A DNA stretch of 64,000 nt. Origin: Oxalobacteraceae bacterium. Its GTDB lineage: Bacteria; Pseudomonadota; Gammaproteobacteria; Burkholderiales; Burkholderiaceae_D. The stretch spans positions 44,926 through 108,925 of the forward strand of contig CANCDR010000009.1 of the NCBI GenBank assembly GCA_947374865.1. The letters are read 5' to 3'. The translations under genes were made by a program, and so were the position numbers. The notes under the pieces were generated by a model that ran no database searches, was not told where the DNA came from, and was given only the letters and a program-made list of their open reading frames with translations. Positions 53,852-63,865 of this stretch are shown piece after piece; the stretch's first letter is position 1, and every line of letters begins with the position of its first letter.

Positions 53852-54772
53852 ATGCTGAGTTACCGCCACGCTTTTCATGCTGGGAACCACGCCGACGTGC
53901 TCAAACACCTGGTGCAGATTCAGCTCATGCAGTACATGAATCAAAAAGACACGCCCTGCATGTACATCGATACCCACTCTGGCGCCGGCGTGTACGCGCT
54001 CGACGGCGCGCAGGCATCAAAAAATGCCGAGTACGAAAGCGGCATCAGCCGACTGTGGGATCGCAAGGATCTGCCGCCCGCATTAGCCGAGTATGTGCGC
54101 CTGATCAAAGACATGAACCCAAGCGGTAAGCTACGTTATTACCCCGGCTCGCCTTATTGCGCCGACAAGATACTGCGTGAGCAAGACCGCCTGCGCCTGT
54201 TCGAATTGCATCCGGCTGACAGCCGTATTCTGGACGAAAATTTTCGCAAGCTTGAAGCCCACGCCGCCGCGCAGGGTCAACGTGCCACCGTGCGTGGCAA
54301 ACGCATCATGGTGCAGCGGGCCGATGGCTTCCTGACTCTCAAAGCACTCTTGCCACCACCTTCACGCCGTGCGCTGGTGCTCATTGACCCACCGTATGAA
54401 GACAAGGGTGACTATAAGCGCGTGAAAGATACCTTGGCCGATGCGCTGACTCGTTTCCCGAGCGGGATCTACGCCGTCTGGTATCCCGTTTTACAGCGCA
54501 TGGAAGCGCGGCAAATGCCGGAAAAACTCAAGCAACTGCCGGCCAATGGCTGGCTGGATGTCACGCTGTCGGTCAGTGCGCCGACGCCGGATGGTTTTGG
54601 TCTGCGCAGCAGCGGCATGTTCATCCTTAACCCGCCCTTTACGCTGGAACCGCTCTTGCGCGAGCTAATGCCATTTCTAGTTTCGGCGCTGGGGCAGGAT
54701 AGTACTGCTAACTTTACGCTCGAGACTGGTGCCTGCAAGGTGCCGGTACGGCGTGTGCGTAAAGCTGATTAA
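53852..54772 (+). CDS. rlmJ: 23S rRNA (adenine2030-N6)-methyltransferase RlmJ
   Basis: SAM-dependent methyltransferase of 306 residues. It begins MLSYRHAFHAGNHADVLKH, the invariant RlmJ start, has the SAM site YIDTHSGAGVYAL and the N6-adenine catalytic motif DPPY in LVLIDPPYEDKGDY. Start at 53852; the upstream in-frame ATG codons (53714 onward) overlap the aceA terminator. C-terminus about 25 residues longer than E. coli. Confidence 0.95.
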   Translation: MLSYRHAFHAGNHADVLKHLVQIQLMQYMNQKDTPCMYIDTHSGAGVYALDGAQASKNAEYESGISRLWDRKDLPPALAEYVRLIKDMNPSGKLRYYPGSPYCADKILREQDRLRLFELHPADSRILDENFRKLEAHAAAQGQRATVRGKRIMVQRADGFLTLKALLPPPSRRALVLIDPPYEDKGDYKRVKDTLADALTRFPSGIYAVWYPVLQRMEARQMPEKLKQLPANGWLDVTLSVSAPTPDGFGLRSSGMFILNPPFTLEPLLRELMPFLVSALGQDSTANFTLETGACKVPVRRVRKAD

Positions 54773-54886
54773 GTTAGGGCAAGCCGGTTTGATGCATTGC
54801 TGTTTTAACGCATTCAATGCACCGCAAATTATGCCGGCAGTGTACCTTTTACATTCAACTCATCACCATAAGCGCGTGCGCATTCG

Positions 54887-56131
54887 ATGCGACTCAATGA
54901 ATTTTTTCTAGCCCGGCAGCCGATTCTCAATCGAGAGCAGAGGTTGTTCGCCTACGAACTTCTGTTTCGTAACGCAGAAACAGGTTCGGCTGATGTGACG
55001 GATGAATTGGCGGCGACCGCAACGGTGATCGCTCACGCCAATGAGCTGGGACTGGAAAATGTTCTCGGCAGTGCGCTGGGGTTTTTGAATGTCAATGCCG
55101 ATGTCCTGCTCAGTGATTTCGTCGAAATCCTTCCTAAAGATCAGGTGGTGCTGGAAATTCTCGAGACGGTCACTATTACCGACGAACTCGTGGCCCGGAT
55201 TGCCCAGCTGGCCAAGTCAGGCTTCAAGTTTGCACTCGATGACGTGATCGCCGATTCGCCCGCCTTGCAAAAGATCCTGCCCTATGTCTCGATCATCAAG
55301 GTCGAAATCACGGACATGCAAGCGCCACAGCTGGAAATGCTGATACGTCAGTTTCGCGGTGAAGGCAAAAAACTGCTGGCAGAGAAAGTTGAAACGGTGG
55401 TGCAATTTACGCTCTGTATGGAACTCGGCTTTGATTATTTTCAGGGCTATTATTTTGCCCGGCCGTCAATCATGCGCGGCAAAAAATTATCACCGTCCCA
55501 GCTGTCGATCATGAATCTTCTCTCGCTCGTTGTGTCGGATGCCGATACGATCCAGATCGAACACAATATCAAACAAGACGCTTCGCTGGTGCTCATGCTC
55601 ATGCGTCTGGTGAATGCACCCAGCCTGGGCATCAGCAAAAAAATTGCCTCACTGAGCCATGCGCTGACGATCATCGGCCGCCAGCAATTACATCGCTGGC
55701 TACAGATTCTGCTCTACACCCAGTCGCCAAACAGCAAACAAGCCAGCTCACCCTTGATGCTCCTGGCCGCCTCGCGCGGTAAATTACTCGAACTGATCAC
55801 CCAAAAACGCCATCCCGATCAGCGTCGCATGGCAGACAAGGCGTTCACCGTGGGTATTCTGTCATTAATGGATGCCTTGTTTGGCGCGCCCATGCTTGAG
55901 CTATTGGGGCAGATCGCTGTTGAAGACGATGTCCGGGCGGCGCTTTTGCAACGCGAAGGATTTTTCGGCGAGATGCTCAAGCTGGCTGAATATACCGAAC
56001 AGGTCGATCAGTCTTCCACCGATGGCCTCAAGTCCTCGCTCGATAAACTGCAGCTCACCCACGAAGAGCTGCTCGATATTCAATTGGCTGCCTTTGAATG
56101 GAGCGAACAAATTGCCCGTCAAACGCAATAG
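54887..56131 (+). CDS. EAL plus HDOD signalling protein (YuxH-type)
   Basis: Cytoplasmic protein of 414 residues: an EAL domain (1-205) and an HDOD domain (about 205-400). EAL metal and catalytic residues are mostly kept: Glu24 (YELLFRN), Asn69, Glu90, Asp118-Asp119, Lys138, Glu166 (AEKVE) and Gln186 (FQGYYFARP). The loop-6 DDFG, needed for c-di-GMP phosphodiesterase control, is DDVI. So it may be a weak phosphodiesterase or a c-di-GMP sensor. ATG with no strong ribosome binding site. greB follows 18 bases later. Confidence 0.9.
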   Translation: MRLNEFFLARQPILNREQRLFAYELLFRNAETGSADVTDELAATATVIAHANELGLENVLGSALGFLNVNADVLLSDFVEILPKDQVVLEILETVTITDELVARIAQLAKSGFKFALDDVIADSPALQKILPYVSIIKVEITDMQAPQLEMLIRQFRGEGKKLLAEKVETVVQFTLCMELGFDYFQGYYFARPSIMRGKKLSPSQLSIMNLLSLVVSDADTIQIEHNIKQDASLVLMLMRLVNAPSLGISKKIASLSHALTIIGRQQLHRWLQILLYTQSPNSKQASSPLMLLAASRGKLLELITQKRHPDQRRMADKAFTVGILSLMDALFGAPMLELLGQIAVEDDVRAALLQREGFFGEMLKLAEYTEQVDQSSTDGLKSSLDKLQLTHEELLDIQLAAFEWSEQIARQTQ

Positions 56132-56149
56132 TCCTTATTGGAAGCCGCC

Positions 56150-56707
56150 ATGCTAAAGCCTTTTTCAGCGATCGATCCGGATGACGATGAAGAGTCCGAA
56201 GGTAAGGTACCACCGATCCCGCCGGGTAGTAAAAACTACATCCGGCCGCAGGGCTATGCGCGCATTAAGGAAGAACTGCTGCAGCTGATTGACGTTGATC
56301 GTCCGGAGGTGGTGCGCATCGTCTCGTGGGCGGCATCGAACGGCGATCGCTCGGAAAACGGCGACTACATTTATGGCAAACGACGCCTGCGTGAAATCGA
56401 TCGCCGGATCCGCTTTTTAACCAAGCGCATGGACAGCGCCGAAGTGGTCGATCCGAGTGTGCATGAGGGAAGCCAGCAGATTTTTTTTGGCGCCACCGTG
56501 GTCTATGAGAATCAGACTGGCCAGTCGCACACCGTCACTATCGTCGGGATTGATGAAATCGATCCGCTGCAAGGTTTGATCAGCTGGATTTCGCCTGTAG
56601 CACGCGTCATCACCAAAGCCTTCGCCGGTGATTCGGTCATGCTCGCGACGCCAGGGGGAATGGAAACGCTGGAAATACTCGAAGTAAGCTATCCCGCAAA
56701 AAGCTAG
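56150..56707 (+). CDS. greB: Transcription elongation factor GreB
   Basis: Binds RNA polymerase and stimulates cleavage of backtracked RNA. 185 residues with an N-terminal coiled coil whose acidic tip and GDRSENGDYIYGKRRLREIDRRI sequence are the GreB signature, and a C-terminal FKBP-like domain (VTIVGIDEIDP, ISPVARVITKAFAGD). About 25 extra acidic residues at the N-terminus. ATG at 56150 is used in preference to a TTG four codons upstream. Convergent with spoT by a 4-base overlap. Confidence 0.94.
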   Translation: MLKPFSAIDPDDDEESEGKVPPIPPGSKNYIRPQGYARIKEELLQLIDVDRPEVVRIVSWAASNGDRSENGDYIYGKRRLREIDRRIRFLTKRMDSAEVVDPSVHEGSQQIFFGATVVYENQTGQSHTVTIVGIDEIDPLQGLISWISPVARVITKAFAGDSVMLATPGGMETLEILEVSYPAKS

Positions 56708-58971
56708 TTCAGCCCGCTGCGCTCGCGCAGAATACGCGCCACGCTCGGAATACGATGCACATTGCGCATCAGGCGCGCGAGGTGAATTCGGTCTTCGACC
56801 TGCACCGTAAAGCGCAGCTGTGTCAGCGTTGCATGCTCGGTGTCTTCATCCATGCCGACGAACAGAATGTTGGCATCCGACTCGCCGATCGTTGCAGCAA
56901 TATGCGCCAGCACGCCACGTTCATTATGCACTAGCAGCAGAATGCGGCAATCAAAGCGGCGATTGATTTCCTGGCCCCAGGCGACCTCAATCCAGCGATC
57001 CGGCTCTTTACTGCGCTGCCGTTTGGCCAGCTCACAGTCTGCGGTATGGACGGTAATGCCTTGGTCGCGTTTGAGCTGGCCGATGATGGCGTCGCCCGGA
57101 ATCGGCTGACAGCAGGGCGCCAGATGCACCGAAATATTGGCGCTGCCGTAGATGATGACCGGATCACGCTTGCCAGCAACTTGGCTGTCGACTTTGACCG
57201 GCCGTGGCGAAGTCAGTTCGGCGAGTTCCAGAATATGCCGCGCCACCAGCGAAGCCATGCGCGAACCGACACCAATATCGGCATACAGTTCTTCTAATGA
57301 TTTGGCGCTCGATTCATTAAGCAGACGTTCGGCCAGCAATGTCGGCAGCTGCGCATCAAGGTCGAGCGCGACCAAGGCTTGCGACAGCAGCCGGCGGCCC
57401 AGTTCGATCGACTCGTTAAGATTAATCGTGCGCAGATGGTGGCGGATCGCCGAACGCGCCTTGCCGGTGCGGACAAAATTAAGCCAGTTCGGGCTTGGTC
57501 GCGAGCTTGGAGAGGTGACGATCTCGACAATATCGCCGTTACGCAGCTCGGTCCGCAGCGGTGCAGTTTCGTGATTGATCTTGACGGCGATGGTCTGGCT
57601 GCCGATATCGGTATGAATGCTGTAGGCGAAATCAAGCGCCGTCGCGCCACGGGGCAGGGCGATAATTTTGGATTTGGGGGTAAACACATAGACCGAATCT
57701 GGAAACAGATCGACCTTCACATGCTCAAGAAATTCCGCCGAATCGCCAGTCTGCTTCTGGATATCGAGCAGGGACTGCAGCCAGGAATGCGTGCGCTGCT
57801 GTAAATCGGTCAGGTTATCGTCATCACTCTTGTATAGCCAATGGGCGGCCACACCGGATTCGGCGACGTAGTGCATTTCAGCGGTACGGATCTGGAACTC
57901 CACCGGTGTGCCATAGGGGCCGATCAAGGTCGTATGCAGCGACTGGTAGCCGTTAATTTTGGGGATCGCGATGTAGTCCTTGAACTTGCCCGGCATCGGC
58001 TTATACAACGCATGCAGGGTGCCCAAGGTCTGGTAACAGGCAGCGAAATCCTCAACGACGATTCGGAAGCCGTAAATGTCGAGCACCTGCGAAAAAGACA
58101 GATGCTTATTGCGCATTTTGCGATAAATGCCAAACAGGGTTTTTTCGCGTCCGCTGACATCGGCATCGAGCTTGGCCGCTGACAAGGCATGCTTGACCGT
58201 ATCGAGAATTTTACCGACCACTTCACGCCGGTTTCCCCGCGCCGCTTTGACCGCTTTGGCGAGCGTTTGATAGCGCATGGGGTAGAGATGCAAGAACGAC
58301 AGATCCTGCAGTTCACGGTAGATATTATTGAGCCCAAGGCGGTGCGCGATCGGCACATACACTTCCATGGTCTCGCGCGCGATGCGGCCGCGTTTATCGC
58401 TACTCATGTGATCAAGGGTGCGCATATTATGCAGACGATCCGCTAATTTGATCAAAATCACCCGCACATCGCGCGCCATGGCCAACAGCATTTTGCGGAA
58501 ATTTTCCGCCTGCATTTCGACCTGGCTCTGAAATTCAATTTTCTCCAGCTTGGAGAGGCCATCGACCAGATCAGCGACCGGCACGCCAAAGCGCTCGATC
58601 AGTTCTTCGCGTTTGACGCCCTGATCCTCCATCACATCATGCAGGAAGGCGGCCATGATGGCCTGCACGTCGAGCTTCCAGTCGGCGCAAATTTCGGCGA
58701 CCGCGATCGGATGGGAAATGTAAGGCTCACCCGATTTACGCATCTGCCCGAGATGCATTTCATCCGAAAAGCGATACGCTTCGCGAATTTTTTTGAGATC
58801 GGCAGGGCCAAGGTAGCTGGCAAGTTTTTGCGTCAGATCGGAAACCGAGGCGACGAAGGGCGGTGCAGCGGGAGGTGGGACAGGTACTTGAGCGCGTTTT
58901 TTGGCGCGCTCAGTCACTTTGCGTGCACCAGGCACAGCGGTGGGGCTTGAATCTGGTGAAGGCAGGTTCAT
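56704..58971 (-). CDS. spoT: Bifunctional (p)ppGpp synthetase/hydrolase SpoT
   Basis: Controls the stringent response. 755 residues: HD hydrolase domain with SHPIAVAE and HDVMED (His111, Asp112, Glu115, Asp116), synthetase domain (YGFRIVVED, PKINGYQSLHTT, VEFQIRT), TGS domain (about 420-485), then a C-terminal ACT domain. Hydrolase residues are intact, as expected for SpoT rather than RelA. The N-terminal ~40 residues are Pro/Ala-rich. Downstream of rpoZ in a gmk-rpoZ-spoT operon. Confidence 0.96.
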   Translation of the reverse strand: MNLPSPDSSPTAVPGARKVTERAKKRAQVPVPPPAAPPFVASVSDLTQKLASYLGPADLKKIREAYRFSDEMHLGQMRKSGEPYISHPIAVAEICADWKLDVQAIMAAFLHDVMEDQGVKREELIERFGVPVADLVDGLSKLEKIEFQSQVEMQAENFRKMLLAMARDVRVILIKLADRLHNMRTLDHMSSDKRGRIARETMEVYVPIAHRLGLNNIYRELQDLSFLHLYPMRYQTLAKAVKAARGNRREVVGKILDTVKHALSAAKLDADVSGREKTLFGIYRKMRNKHLSFSQVLDIYGFRIVVEDFAACYQTLGTLHALYKPMPGKFKDYIAIPKINGYQSLHTTLIGPYGTPVEFQIRTAEMHYVAESGVAAHWLYKSDDDNLTDLQQRTHSWLQSLLDIQKQTGDSAEFLEHVKVDLFPDSVYVFTPKSKIIALPRGATALDFAYSIHTDIGSQTIAVKINHETAPLRTELRNGDIVEIVTSPSSRPSPNWLNFVRTGKARSAIRHHLRTINLNESIELGRRLLSQALVALDLDAQLPTLLAERLLNESSAKSLEELYADIGVGSRMASLVARHILELAELTSPRPVKVDSQVAGKRDPVIIYGSANISVHLAPCCQPIPGDAIIGQLKRDQGITVHTADCELAKRQRSKEPDRWIEVAWGQEINRRFDCRILLLVHNERGVLAHIAATIGESDANILFVGMDEDTEHATLTQLRFTVQVEDRIHLARLMRNVHRIPSVARILRERSGLN

Positions 58972-59012
58972 CGAGCGATAAAATCAGTGACATGGCGCGC
59001 GGTTCAACAAAC

Positions 59013-59216
59013 TCAGCTCGGCACTTTTTTCAGCATTTCGATACCGACTTTACCAGCAGCGATTTCGCGCAGTGCGATCACTGTTGGCTTGTCTTTGGCT
59101 TCGACTTTTGGCGTATGGCCTTGTAAAAGCTGGCGTGCGCGGTAGGTGGCAGACAAGGTTAGCTGGAAACGGTTAGGGATCTGCTTGAGGCAATCTTCGA
59201 TCGTGATGCGGGCCAT
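59013..59216 (-). CDS. rpoZ: RNA polymerase omega subunit
   Basis: Small subunit of 67 residues that stabilises beta prime and is needed for ppGpp site 1. Starts [19 protein letters not shown], the universal omega N-terminus. GGAG 6 bases upstream. Lies between gmk and spoT, the standard proteobacterial order. Confidence 0.97.
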   Translation of the reverse strand: MARITIEDCLKQIPNRFQLTLSATYRARQLLQGHTPKVEAKDKPTVIALREIAAGKVGIEMLKKVPS

Positions 59217-59258
59217 ATGAGCTCCTAAAAAATCTTTGGCAAATAGAAAAAAACGGCT

Positions 59259-59897
59259 TCAGCTTTGCGCTGCGTGAATACCCAGCTGTGCGAATAGGGC
59301 GGCATTGCGCGCGGCCTGTTGAGAAAATCTACAGCGTGTAGCTTTAACAATGGACGAAAGTTCATCCAATGCGATCGCAAATTCTGTGTTGATAATAACA
59401 TACTCGAACTCCGGGGCATGGGCGATTTCGCCACCGGCAGCCAGGATGCGCCGCGTGATGATGTGGGCTTCATCCTGTCCGCGTTTATTGAGCCGTTCTT
59501 CAAGCGCGGCAATGGACGGCGGTAAAATAAAAATACCGACCGCATGCGGGAAGCGTTTGCGCACCTGCTGCGCACCTTGCCAGTCGATTTCGAGCAAGAC
59601 ATCGGTGCCGGCCTTCATCTGCTCGGCAATCAGCAGCCGCGAGGTGCCATAAAAATTACCGTGGACTTCCGCGGATTCGAGAAACTCGCCCTCCGCACGG
59701 CGCTGAAGGAAATCTTCGGTGGTAGTGAAATAGTATTCACGCCCATGTAGTTCTTTGGGACGTGCCGCGCGCGTGGTGTAGGAAATCGACAGCTTGATCC
59801 CCGGCTCCTGCGCGAGCAGGGCGTTGACCAGGGTGGATTTACCGGCACCCGAGGGCGCGACCACCATGAATAAACTACCGGACGAAGCATCTGACAT
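59259..59897 (-). CDS. gmk: Guanylate kinase
   Basis: Phosphorylates GMP to GDP. 212 residues; P-loop APSGAGKS (about 14-21), [13 protein letters not shown] and GREYYF GMP-binding region, and [12 protein letters not shown]. The start at 59897 has AAGG 6 bases upstream; a start 7 codons earlier (59918) has AGAGG only 3 bases away. First gene of gmk-rpoZ-spoT, 62 bases after yicC. Confidence 0.96.
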   Translation of the reverse strand: MSDASSGSLFMVVAPSGAGKSTLVNALLAQEPGIKLSISYTTRAARPKELHGREYYFTTTEDFLQRRAEGEFLESAEVHGNFYGTSRLLIAEQMKAGTDVLLEIDWQGAQQVRKRFPHAVGIFILPPSIAALEERLNKRGQDEAHIITRRILAAGGEIAHAPEFEYVIINTEFAIALDELSSIVKATRCRFSQQAARNAALFAQLGIHAAQS

Positions 59898-59959
59898 AAC
59901 AAACCTTGAAAACGACATGAGCCTCTATTTTAAGGCAGTCCAGGATCAATTTCCCGGGC

Positions 59960-60868
59960 TTACTCGAGATTTTGTACCTGTTCGCGCATTTGTTCGATCA
60001 ACAGCTTGAGCGCCATGGCCGCATCGGCCAGTTCCTTGACGGCCGATTTGGAGCCAATCGTATTGGCTTCACGATTCAATTCTTGCATCATGAAGTCGAG
60101 TCGTTTGCCGACCTGACCGCCTTTTTTGAGGATGTGGCGCGTCTCGTTGAGATGGGTATTAAGGCGCGTGAGTTCTTCGGCGACGTCGATGCGTATTCCA
60201 TACAGTGTGACTTCCTGACGAATCCGTTCAAGCGCCTCATCGCGCGAGATGAGGGCGCCGGTTCTTTCCTGCTGTGTTAAACCGAGCGCCTCGGTCATCC
60301 GTTCGGTGACTTTTTGCTGAAATTGCGCCACCACCTGCGGGATCATCGGCGCAATGTCGCGCACGATGACGGCCATCGCATCGACATGCGATTCCAGCAT
60401 CTGCTGCAGGGCAGCGCCTTCACGGGCGCGGCTGTCGAGAAAACTGGCCATGGTGTCCTGCATGGCGTGCCCGACATCGGCCGGCAGGGAATCCTGGCTG
60501 ATATCTGCCTCTTCCAGCACCCCTGGCCAGCGTAAAATTTCTGCCACTGAAAAAGCCCGCGCATCGCTAAAATGACCTTGAACCTCTTGCTGCAGCGTGG
60601 CCAGAGTAGCCAGCAGCGCGCCATTGAGCGCCTGCGAATTTCCGCTAGCCGCCTTACGACCAAAACTCAGCCGACATTCGAGTTTGCCCCGATGAACCCG
60701 GCCCATGATGGCCTCGCGCAGCATGGGTTCCAGCGCGCGCAGATCGTCGTTCAGTCGAAACTGCAGATCCAGAAAGCGCGAATTAACGCTCTTGAGTTCG
60801 ATGGTCACCGTGCCGATCGCCGTTTCACGGGTAGTCACTGCGTAGCCGGTCATGCTAAAAATAGTCAA
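59960..60868 (-). CDS. yicC: YicC family endoribonuclease
   Basis: Protein of 302 residues. N-terminal FSMTGYA and VELKSVNSRFLDL-type sequence (here IELKSVNSRFLD), and C-terminal GKRLDFMMQELNREANTIGSK are the two signature blocks. YicC proteins have recently been tied to RNA degradation. A TTG start at 60868 is chosen: AGGAAG lies 6 bases upstream, and it yields MTIFSMTGYA, matching the family. Divergent from rph. Confidence 0.92.
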   Translation of the reverse strand: MTIFSMTGYAVTTRETAIGTVTIELKSVNSRFLDLQFRLNDDLRALEPMLREAIMGRVHRGKLECRLSFGRKAASGNSQALNGALLATLATLQQEVQGHFSDARAFSVAEILRWPGVLEEADISQDSLPADVGHAMQDTMASFLDSRAREGAALQQMLESHVDAMAVIVRDIAPMIPQVVAQFQQKVTERMTEALGLTQQERTGALISRDEALERIRQEVTLYGIRIDVAEELTRLNTHLNETRHILKKGGQVGKRLDFMMQELNREANTIGSKSAVKELADAAMALKLLIEQMREQVQNLE

Positions 60869-60958
60869 AATACGCTTCCTAAAAAATCGCAAAAATTGTC
60901 CAGCTGCGCTTTGCTGCGCGTCCTATTGTAAAGAACTTCGTCCTCTGCAGGGGCAGAA

Positions 60959-60989
60959 TTGACAGCTGAAGTACATGAGTTCGTATGAT
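60959..60989 (+). promoter_or_regulatory. Candidate promoter for rph
   Basis: TTGACA (60959-60964), 19-bp spacer, TATGAT (60984-60989). Spacer is longer than ideal. It gives a leader of about 150 bases. The rest of 60869-61145 contains no other clear element. Confidence 0.4.
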
Positions 60990-61145
60990 TTGATCCGCAT
61001 CGGCGACAAAGCATGCGGGCCTGTGAGTACAGCGGGCGATTCTGGTACCATGGCGCCTTTCGTGATCGGCTGTTATCCGCCAATGTATTCGCCAGTGCCT
61101 GCATCTTTGTCGGCATCTCATTTACTTCCAGAACAGGGTGCTCCT

Positions 61146-61877
61146 ATGTCCCAACACCGTCCAAGCGGCCGCTCCGTCGATGCGCTGCGCGCCATGCGTT
61201 TAACGCGCAATTACACCAAACATGCTGAAGGATCGGTACTCATCGAATGTGGTGACACCAAGGTCATCTGCACCGCCAGTCTGGAAGACAAAGTCCCCGG
61301 ATTTTTACGCGGCAAAGGGCAGGGCTGGCTGACTGCCGAATACGGCATGCTGCCGCGCTCCACCAATAGTCGCATGGATCGCGAAGCCGCACGTGGCAAA
61401 CAATCCGGTCGCACCCAAGAAATCCAGCGCCTGATCGGTCGCTCGCTGCGCGCCGCATTTGATCTGTCCGCTTTTGGTGAGCGCACCCTGCAGCTCGACT
61501 GTGACGTGATCCAGGCCGACGGCGGCACCCGCACCGCCTCCATTACCGGCGCCATGGTCGCGGCCTACGACGCCTTTGCCAAATTGGTCGATGCCAAAGT
61601 GATTCCGGCGGTGCCGGTCAAGCATTTTGTGGCGGCTATTTCGGTCGGCGTGTATCGTGGCGTTCCGGTACTCGATCTCGATTATCTGGAAGACTCCGAC
61701 TGCGACACCGACATGAACGTCGTCATGACCGATGCCGGTCATTTTGTGGAAGTACAGGGCACCGCGGAGGGTGCGGCGTTTGATCGGGTGACCATGGACC
61801 GTCTGCTTGATCTGGCACAGCAGGGCATCACCGAACTGAACGCGCTGCAACGAAGCACGCTCGGCTTGCCAGCCTAA
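61146..61877 (+). CDS. rph: Ribonuclease PH
   Basis: Phosphorolytic 3' exoribonuclease that trims tRNA precursors, 243 residues. Signature sequences: [52 protein letters not shown] and [19 protein letters not shown]. Start at MSQHRPSG (61146), preceded by a GTGCTCCT; the upstream in-frame ATG (60975) would overlap the promoter. Followed by rdgB 10 bases later. Confidence 0.97.
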   Translation: MSQHRPSGRSVDALRAMRLTRNYTKHAEGSVLIECGDTKVICTASLEDKVPGFLRGKGQGWLTAEYGMLPRSTNSRMDREAARGKQSGRTQEIQRLIGRSLRAAFDLSAFGERTLQLDCDVIQADGGTRTASITGAMVAAYDAFAKLVDAKVIPAVPVKHFVAAISVGVYRGVPVLDLDYLEDSDCDTDMNVVMTDAGHFVEVQGTAEGAAFDRVTMDRLLDLAQQGITELNALQRSTLGLPA

Positions 61878-61887
61878 GGAATTCATC

Positions 61888-62472
61888 ATGACGCAGCGAC
61901 TGATCCTGGCCTCCAATAACGCCGGCAAGCTCAAGGAATTTGGCGCCTTGCTGGCACCGCTGGGCTATAGCCTGCATGCGCAAAATGAATTCAATGTCCC
62001 GGAAGCCGAAGAGCCGCATGTAACCTTTGTTGAAAATGCGTTGGCCAAGGCGCGTCATGCAGCGAAACTTACCGGCTTGCCGGCGCTGGCAGATGATTCT
62101 GGCCTATGTGTGAATGCCCTAGGCGGCGCACCGGGCGTGTATTCAGCGCGTTATGCCGGCGAGCCCAAATCAGATGCGCGCAATAATGCCAAACTGGTCG
62201 ACGATCTGGTCGCCATGGCCGATAAAAGCGCCTACTATTTTTGCGTATTAATCTTCGTTCGCCATGCCGACGACCCGCAGCCGCTGATCGCCGAAGGTCG
62301 CTGGGATGGTGAAATCATCGCGGATCCGCGCGGGCAGGGCGGCTTTGGCTATGATGCGCATTTTCTCCTCCCTGCGCTGGGTAAAACCGCGGCCGAATTA
62401 TCTGCTGAGGATAAAAACCGTCTCTCGCATCGAGGTCAGGCGATCCGGCTGCTGATCGATAAGCTGGCATGA
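61888..62472 (+). CDS. rdgB: dITP/XTP pyrophosphatase RdgB (HAM1)
   Basis: House-cleaning enzyme hydrolysing non-canonical purine triphosphates, 194 residues. Family motifs SNNAGKLKEF (residues 8-17), VENALAKARHAA, LADDSGLCV and GGFGYDAHFLLP. AAGGAA before the ATG. Its stop overlaps the hemW start (ATGA). Confidence 0.97.
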   Translation: MTQRLILASNNAGKLKEFGALLAPLGYSLHAQNEFNVPEAEEPHVTFVENALAKARHAAKLTGLPALADDSGLCVNALGGAPGVYSARYAGEPKSDARNNAKLVDDLVAMADKSAYYFCVLIFVRHADDPQPLIAEGRWDGEIIADPRGQGGFGYDAHFLLPALGKTAAELSAEDKNRLSHRGQAIRLLIDKLA

Positions 62473-63695
62473 TTCCGATTAAAGTTATTGGCCAGAGCGC
62501 AGCCACTCCTCTGGATACTGCAGCGGCATTCTTAAAGCCGGGTACGCTCAATCTGGGCGCCTTACCGCCTTTGGCGCTGTATGTGCATTTCCCGTGGTGC
62601 GTGAAAAAATGTCCGTATTGCGACTTTAACTCGCACGAAGCCACGAGCGGCTTTCCTGAGCAGGATTATCTGGACGCCTTGCGCGCCGATCTCGAGCGTT
62701 CCCTGCCGCTGATTTGGGGCCGCAAAATCTACACCATCTTTATCGGCGGCGGCACGCCCAGTCTGATGTCGGCGGCCGGGCTGGATCGACTGCTGTCCGA
62801 CATCCGCACCTTGCTGCCGCTTGACGGCGCGGTCGAGATCACGATGGAAGCCAACCCGGGTACCTTCGAAGCAGAAAAATTTCGCGCCTACCGCGCCAGT
62901 GGCATTAACCGGCTTTCTATCGGCATCCAAAGCTTCAATTCGGCGCACCTCAAAGCCCTGGGCCGCATTCATGATGGTGACGAAGCGCGCCGCGCCATCG
63001 AGATCGCGCAAGCCAATTTTGATAACGTTAACCTTGACCTGATGTACGCCTTGCCGCAGCAGACCCTGGCCGAAGCGCGTCAGGATGTGGCCACCGCCAT
63101 TGCCTGCGCGCCGCCGCATCTGTCGCTCTACCACCTGACGCTGGAAGCGAACACCTACTTCGCCAAACATCCGCCGACACTGCCCGACGACGACGCCAGC
63201 GCCGACATGCAAGACATGATTCAGCAAGAGACCAGCGCCGCCGGTTACCAGCATTACGAAGTATCGGCCTACGCCCAGCCCAAGCGGCAGGCCCGGCATA
63301 ATCTCAATTACTGGCAGTTCGGTGATTATCTGGGCATCGGCGCCGGCGCCCATAGCAAGCTGTCTTTCCCGCACCGGATCATCCGCCAGGCGCGTTACAA
63401 ACAGCCGCGCGCCTACATGACACAGATGCAGGCAGGGAATCCGATTCAGGAAGAAAAAGAAATCGCGCGCGGCGAATTGGGCTTTGAGTTTATGTTGAAT
63501 GCCTTGCGACTCACAGACGGCTTCGAGGTCAATTTATTCGCCGAGCGCACCGGCCTGCCTTTCAACGCTATCAGCCAAGCCCTCGACGCTGCCGAGCAAA
63601 AGGGCCTGCTACTTCGCGACCATAAAATCATCAAGCCGAGTGAACTGGGCAGCCGTTTTCTCAATGACTTGCAGCAGATGTTTTTAACTGACTAA
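62469..63695 (+). CDS. hemW: Radical SAM family heme chaperone HemW
   Basis: Inserts heme into respiratory enzymes; 408 residues. Radical-SAM CxxxCxxC is Cys44, Cys48, Cys51 (WCVKKCPYC), followed by DFNSHE. The HemW-specific heme motif HNxxYW is present as HNLNYW, separating it from coproporphyrinogen dehydrogenase HemN. The N-terminus has ~35 residues before the radical-SAM domain. Translationally coupled to rdgB. Confidence 0.95.
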   Translation: MIPIKVIGQSAATPLDTAAAFLKPGTLNLGALPPLALYVHFPWCVKKCPYCDFNSHEATSGFPEQDYLDALRADLERSLPLIWGRKIYTIFIGGGTPSLMSAAGLDRLLSDIRTLLPLDGAVEITMEANPGTFEAEKFRAYRASGINRLSIGIQSFNSAHLKALGRIHDGDEARRAIEIAQANFDNVNLDLMYALPQQTLAEARQDVATAIACAPPHLSLYHLTLEANTYFAKHPPTLPDDDASADMQDMIQQETSAAGYQHYEVSAYAQPKRQARHNLNYWQFGDYLGIGAGAHSKLSFPHRIIRQARYKQPRAYMTQMQAGNPIQEEKEIARGELGFEFMLNALRLTDGFEVNLFAERTGLPFNAISQALDAAEQKGLLLRDHKIIKPSELGSRFLNDLQQMFLTD

Positions 63696-63775
63696 GCCAG
63701 CACCCATAAATCCCCCAAGTCGTGCTAAAATTCGGCCGCTGCAGTACTAACCAATGCAGCTGTCAAAAAACAAAC

Positions 63776-63865
63776 GGAAGTGTGGCCGAGTGGTTGAAGG
63801 CACCAGTCTTGAAAACTGGCGACGGGTTAAACCGTTCGTGAGTTCGAATCTCACCGCTTCCGCCA
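63776..63865 (+). tRNA. tRNA-Ser (anticodon UGA)
   Basis: A 90-base tRNA ending in encoded CCA (63863-63865). Acceptor GGAAGTG pairs with CGCTTCC (one G-U), D-arm GGCCGAGTGGTTGAAGGC, anticodon stem CCAGT/ACTGG with loop CTTGAAA (anticodon TGA, 63810-63812), long variable arm typical of serine, and T-loop GTTCGAATC. Reads UCA and other UCN codons. Confidence 0.97.

Noticed and set aside
60975..61145. N-terminal extension of ribonuclease PH by 57 residues
   Set aside because: It is upstream of the conserved [10 protein letters not shown] start and overlaps the only promoter candidate.
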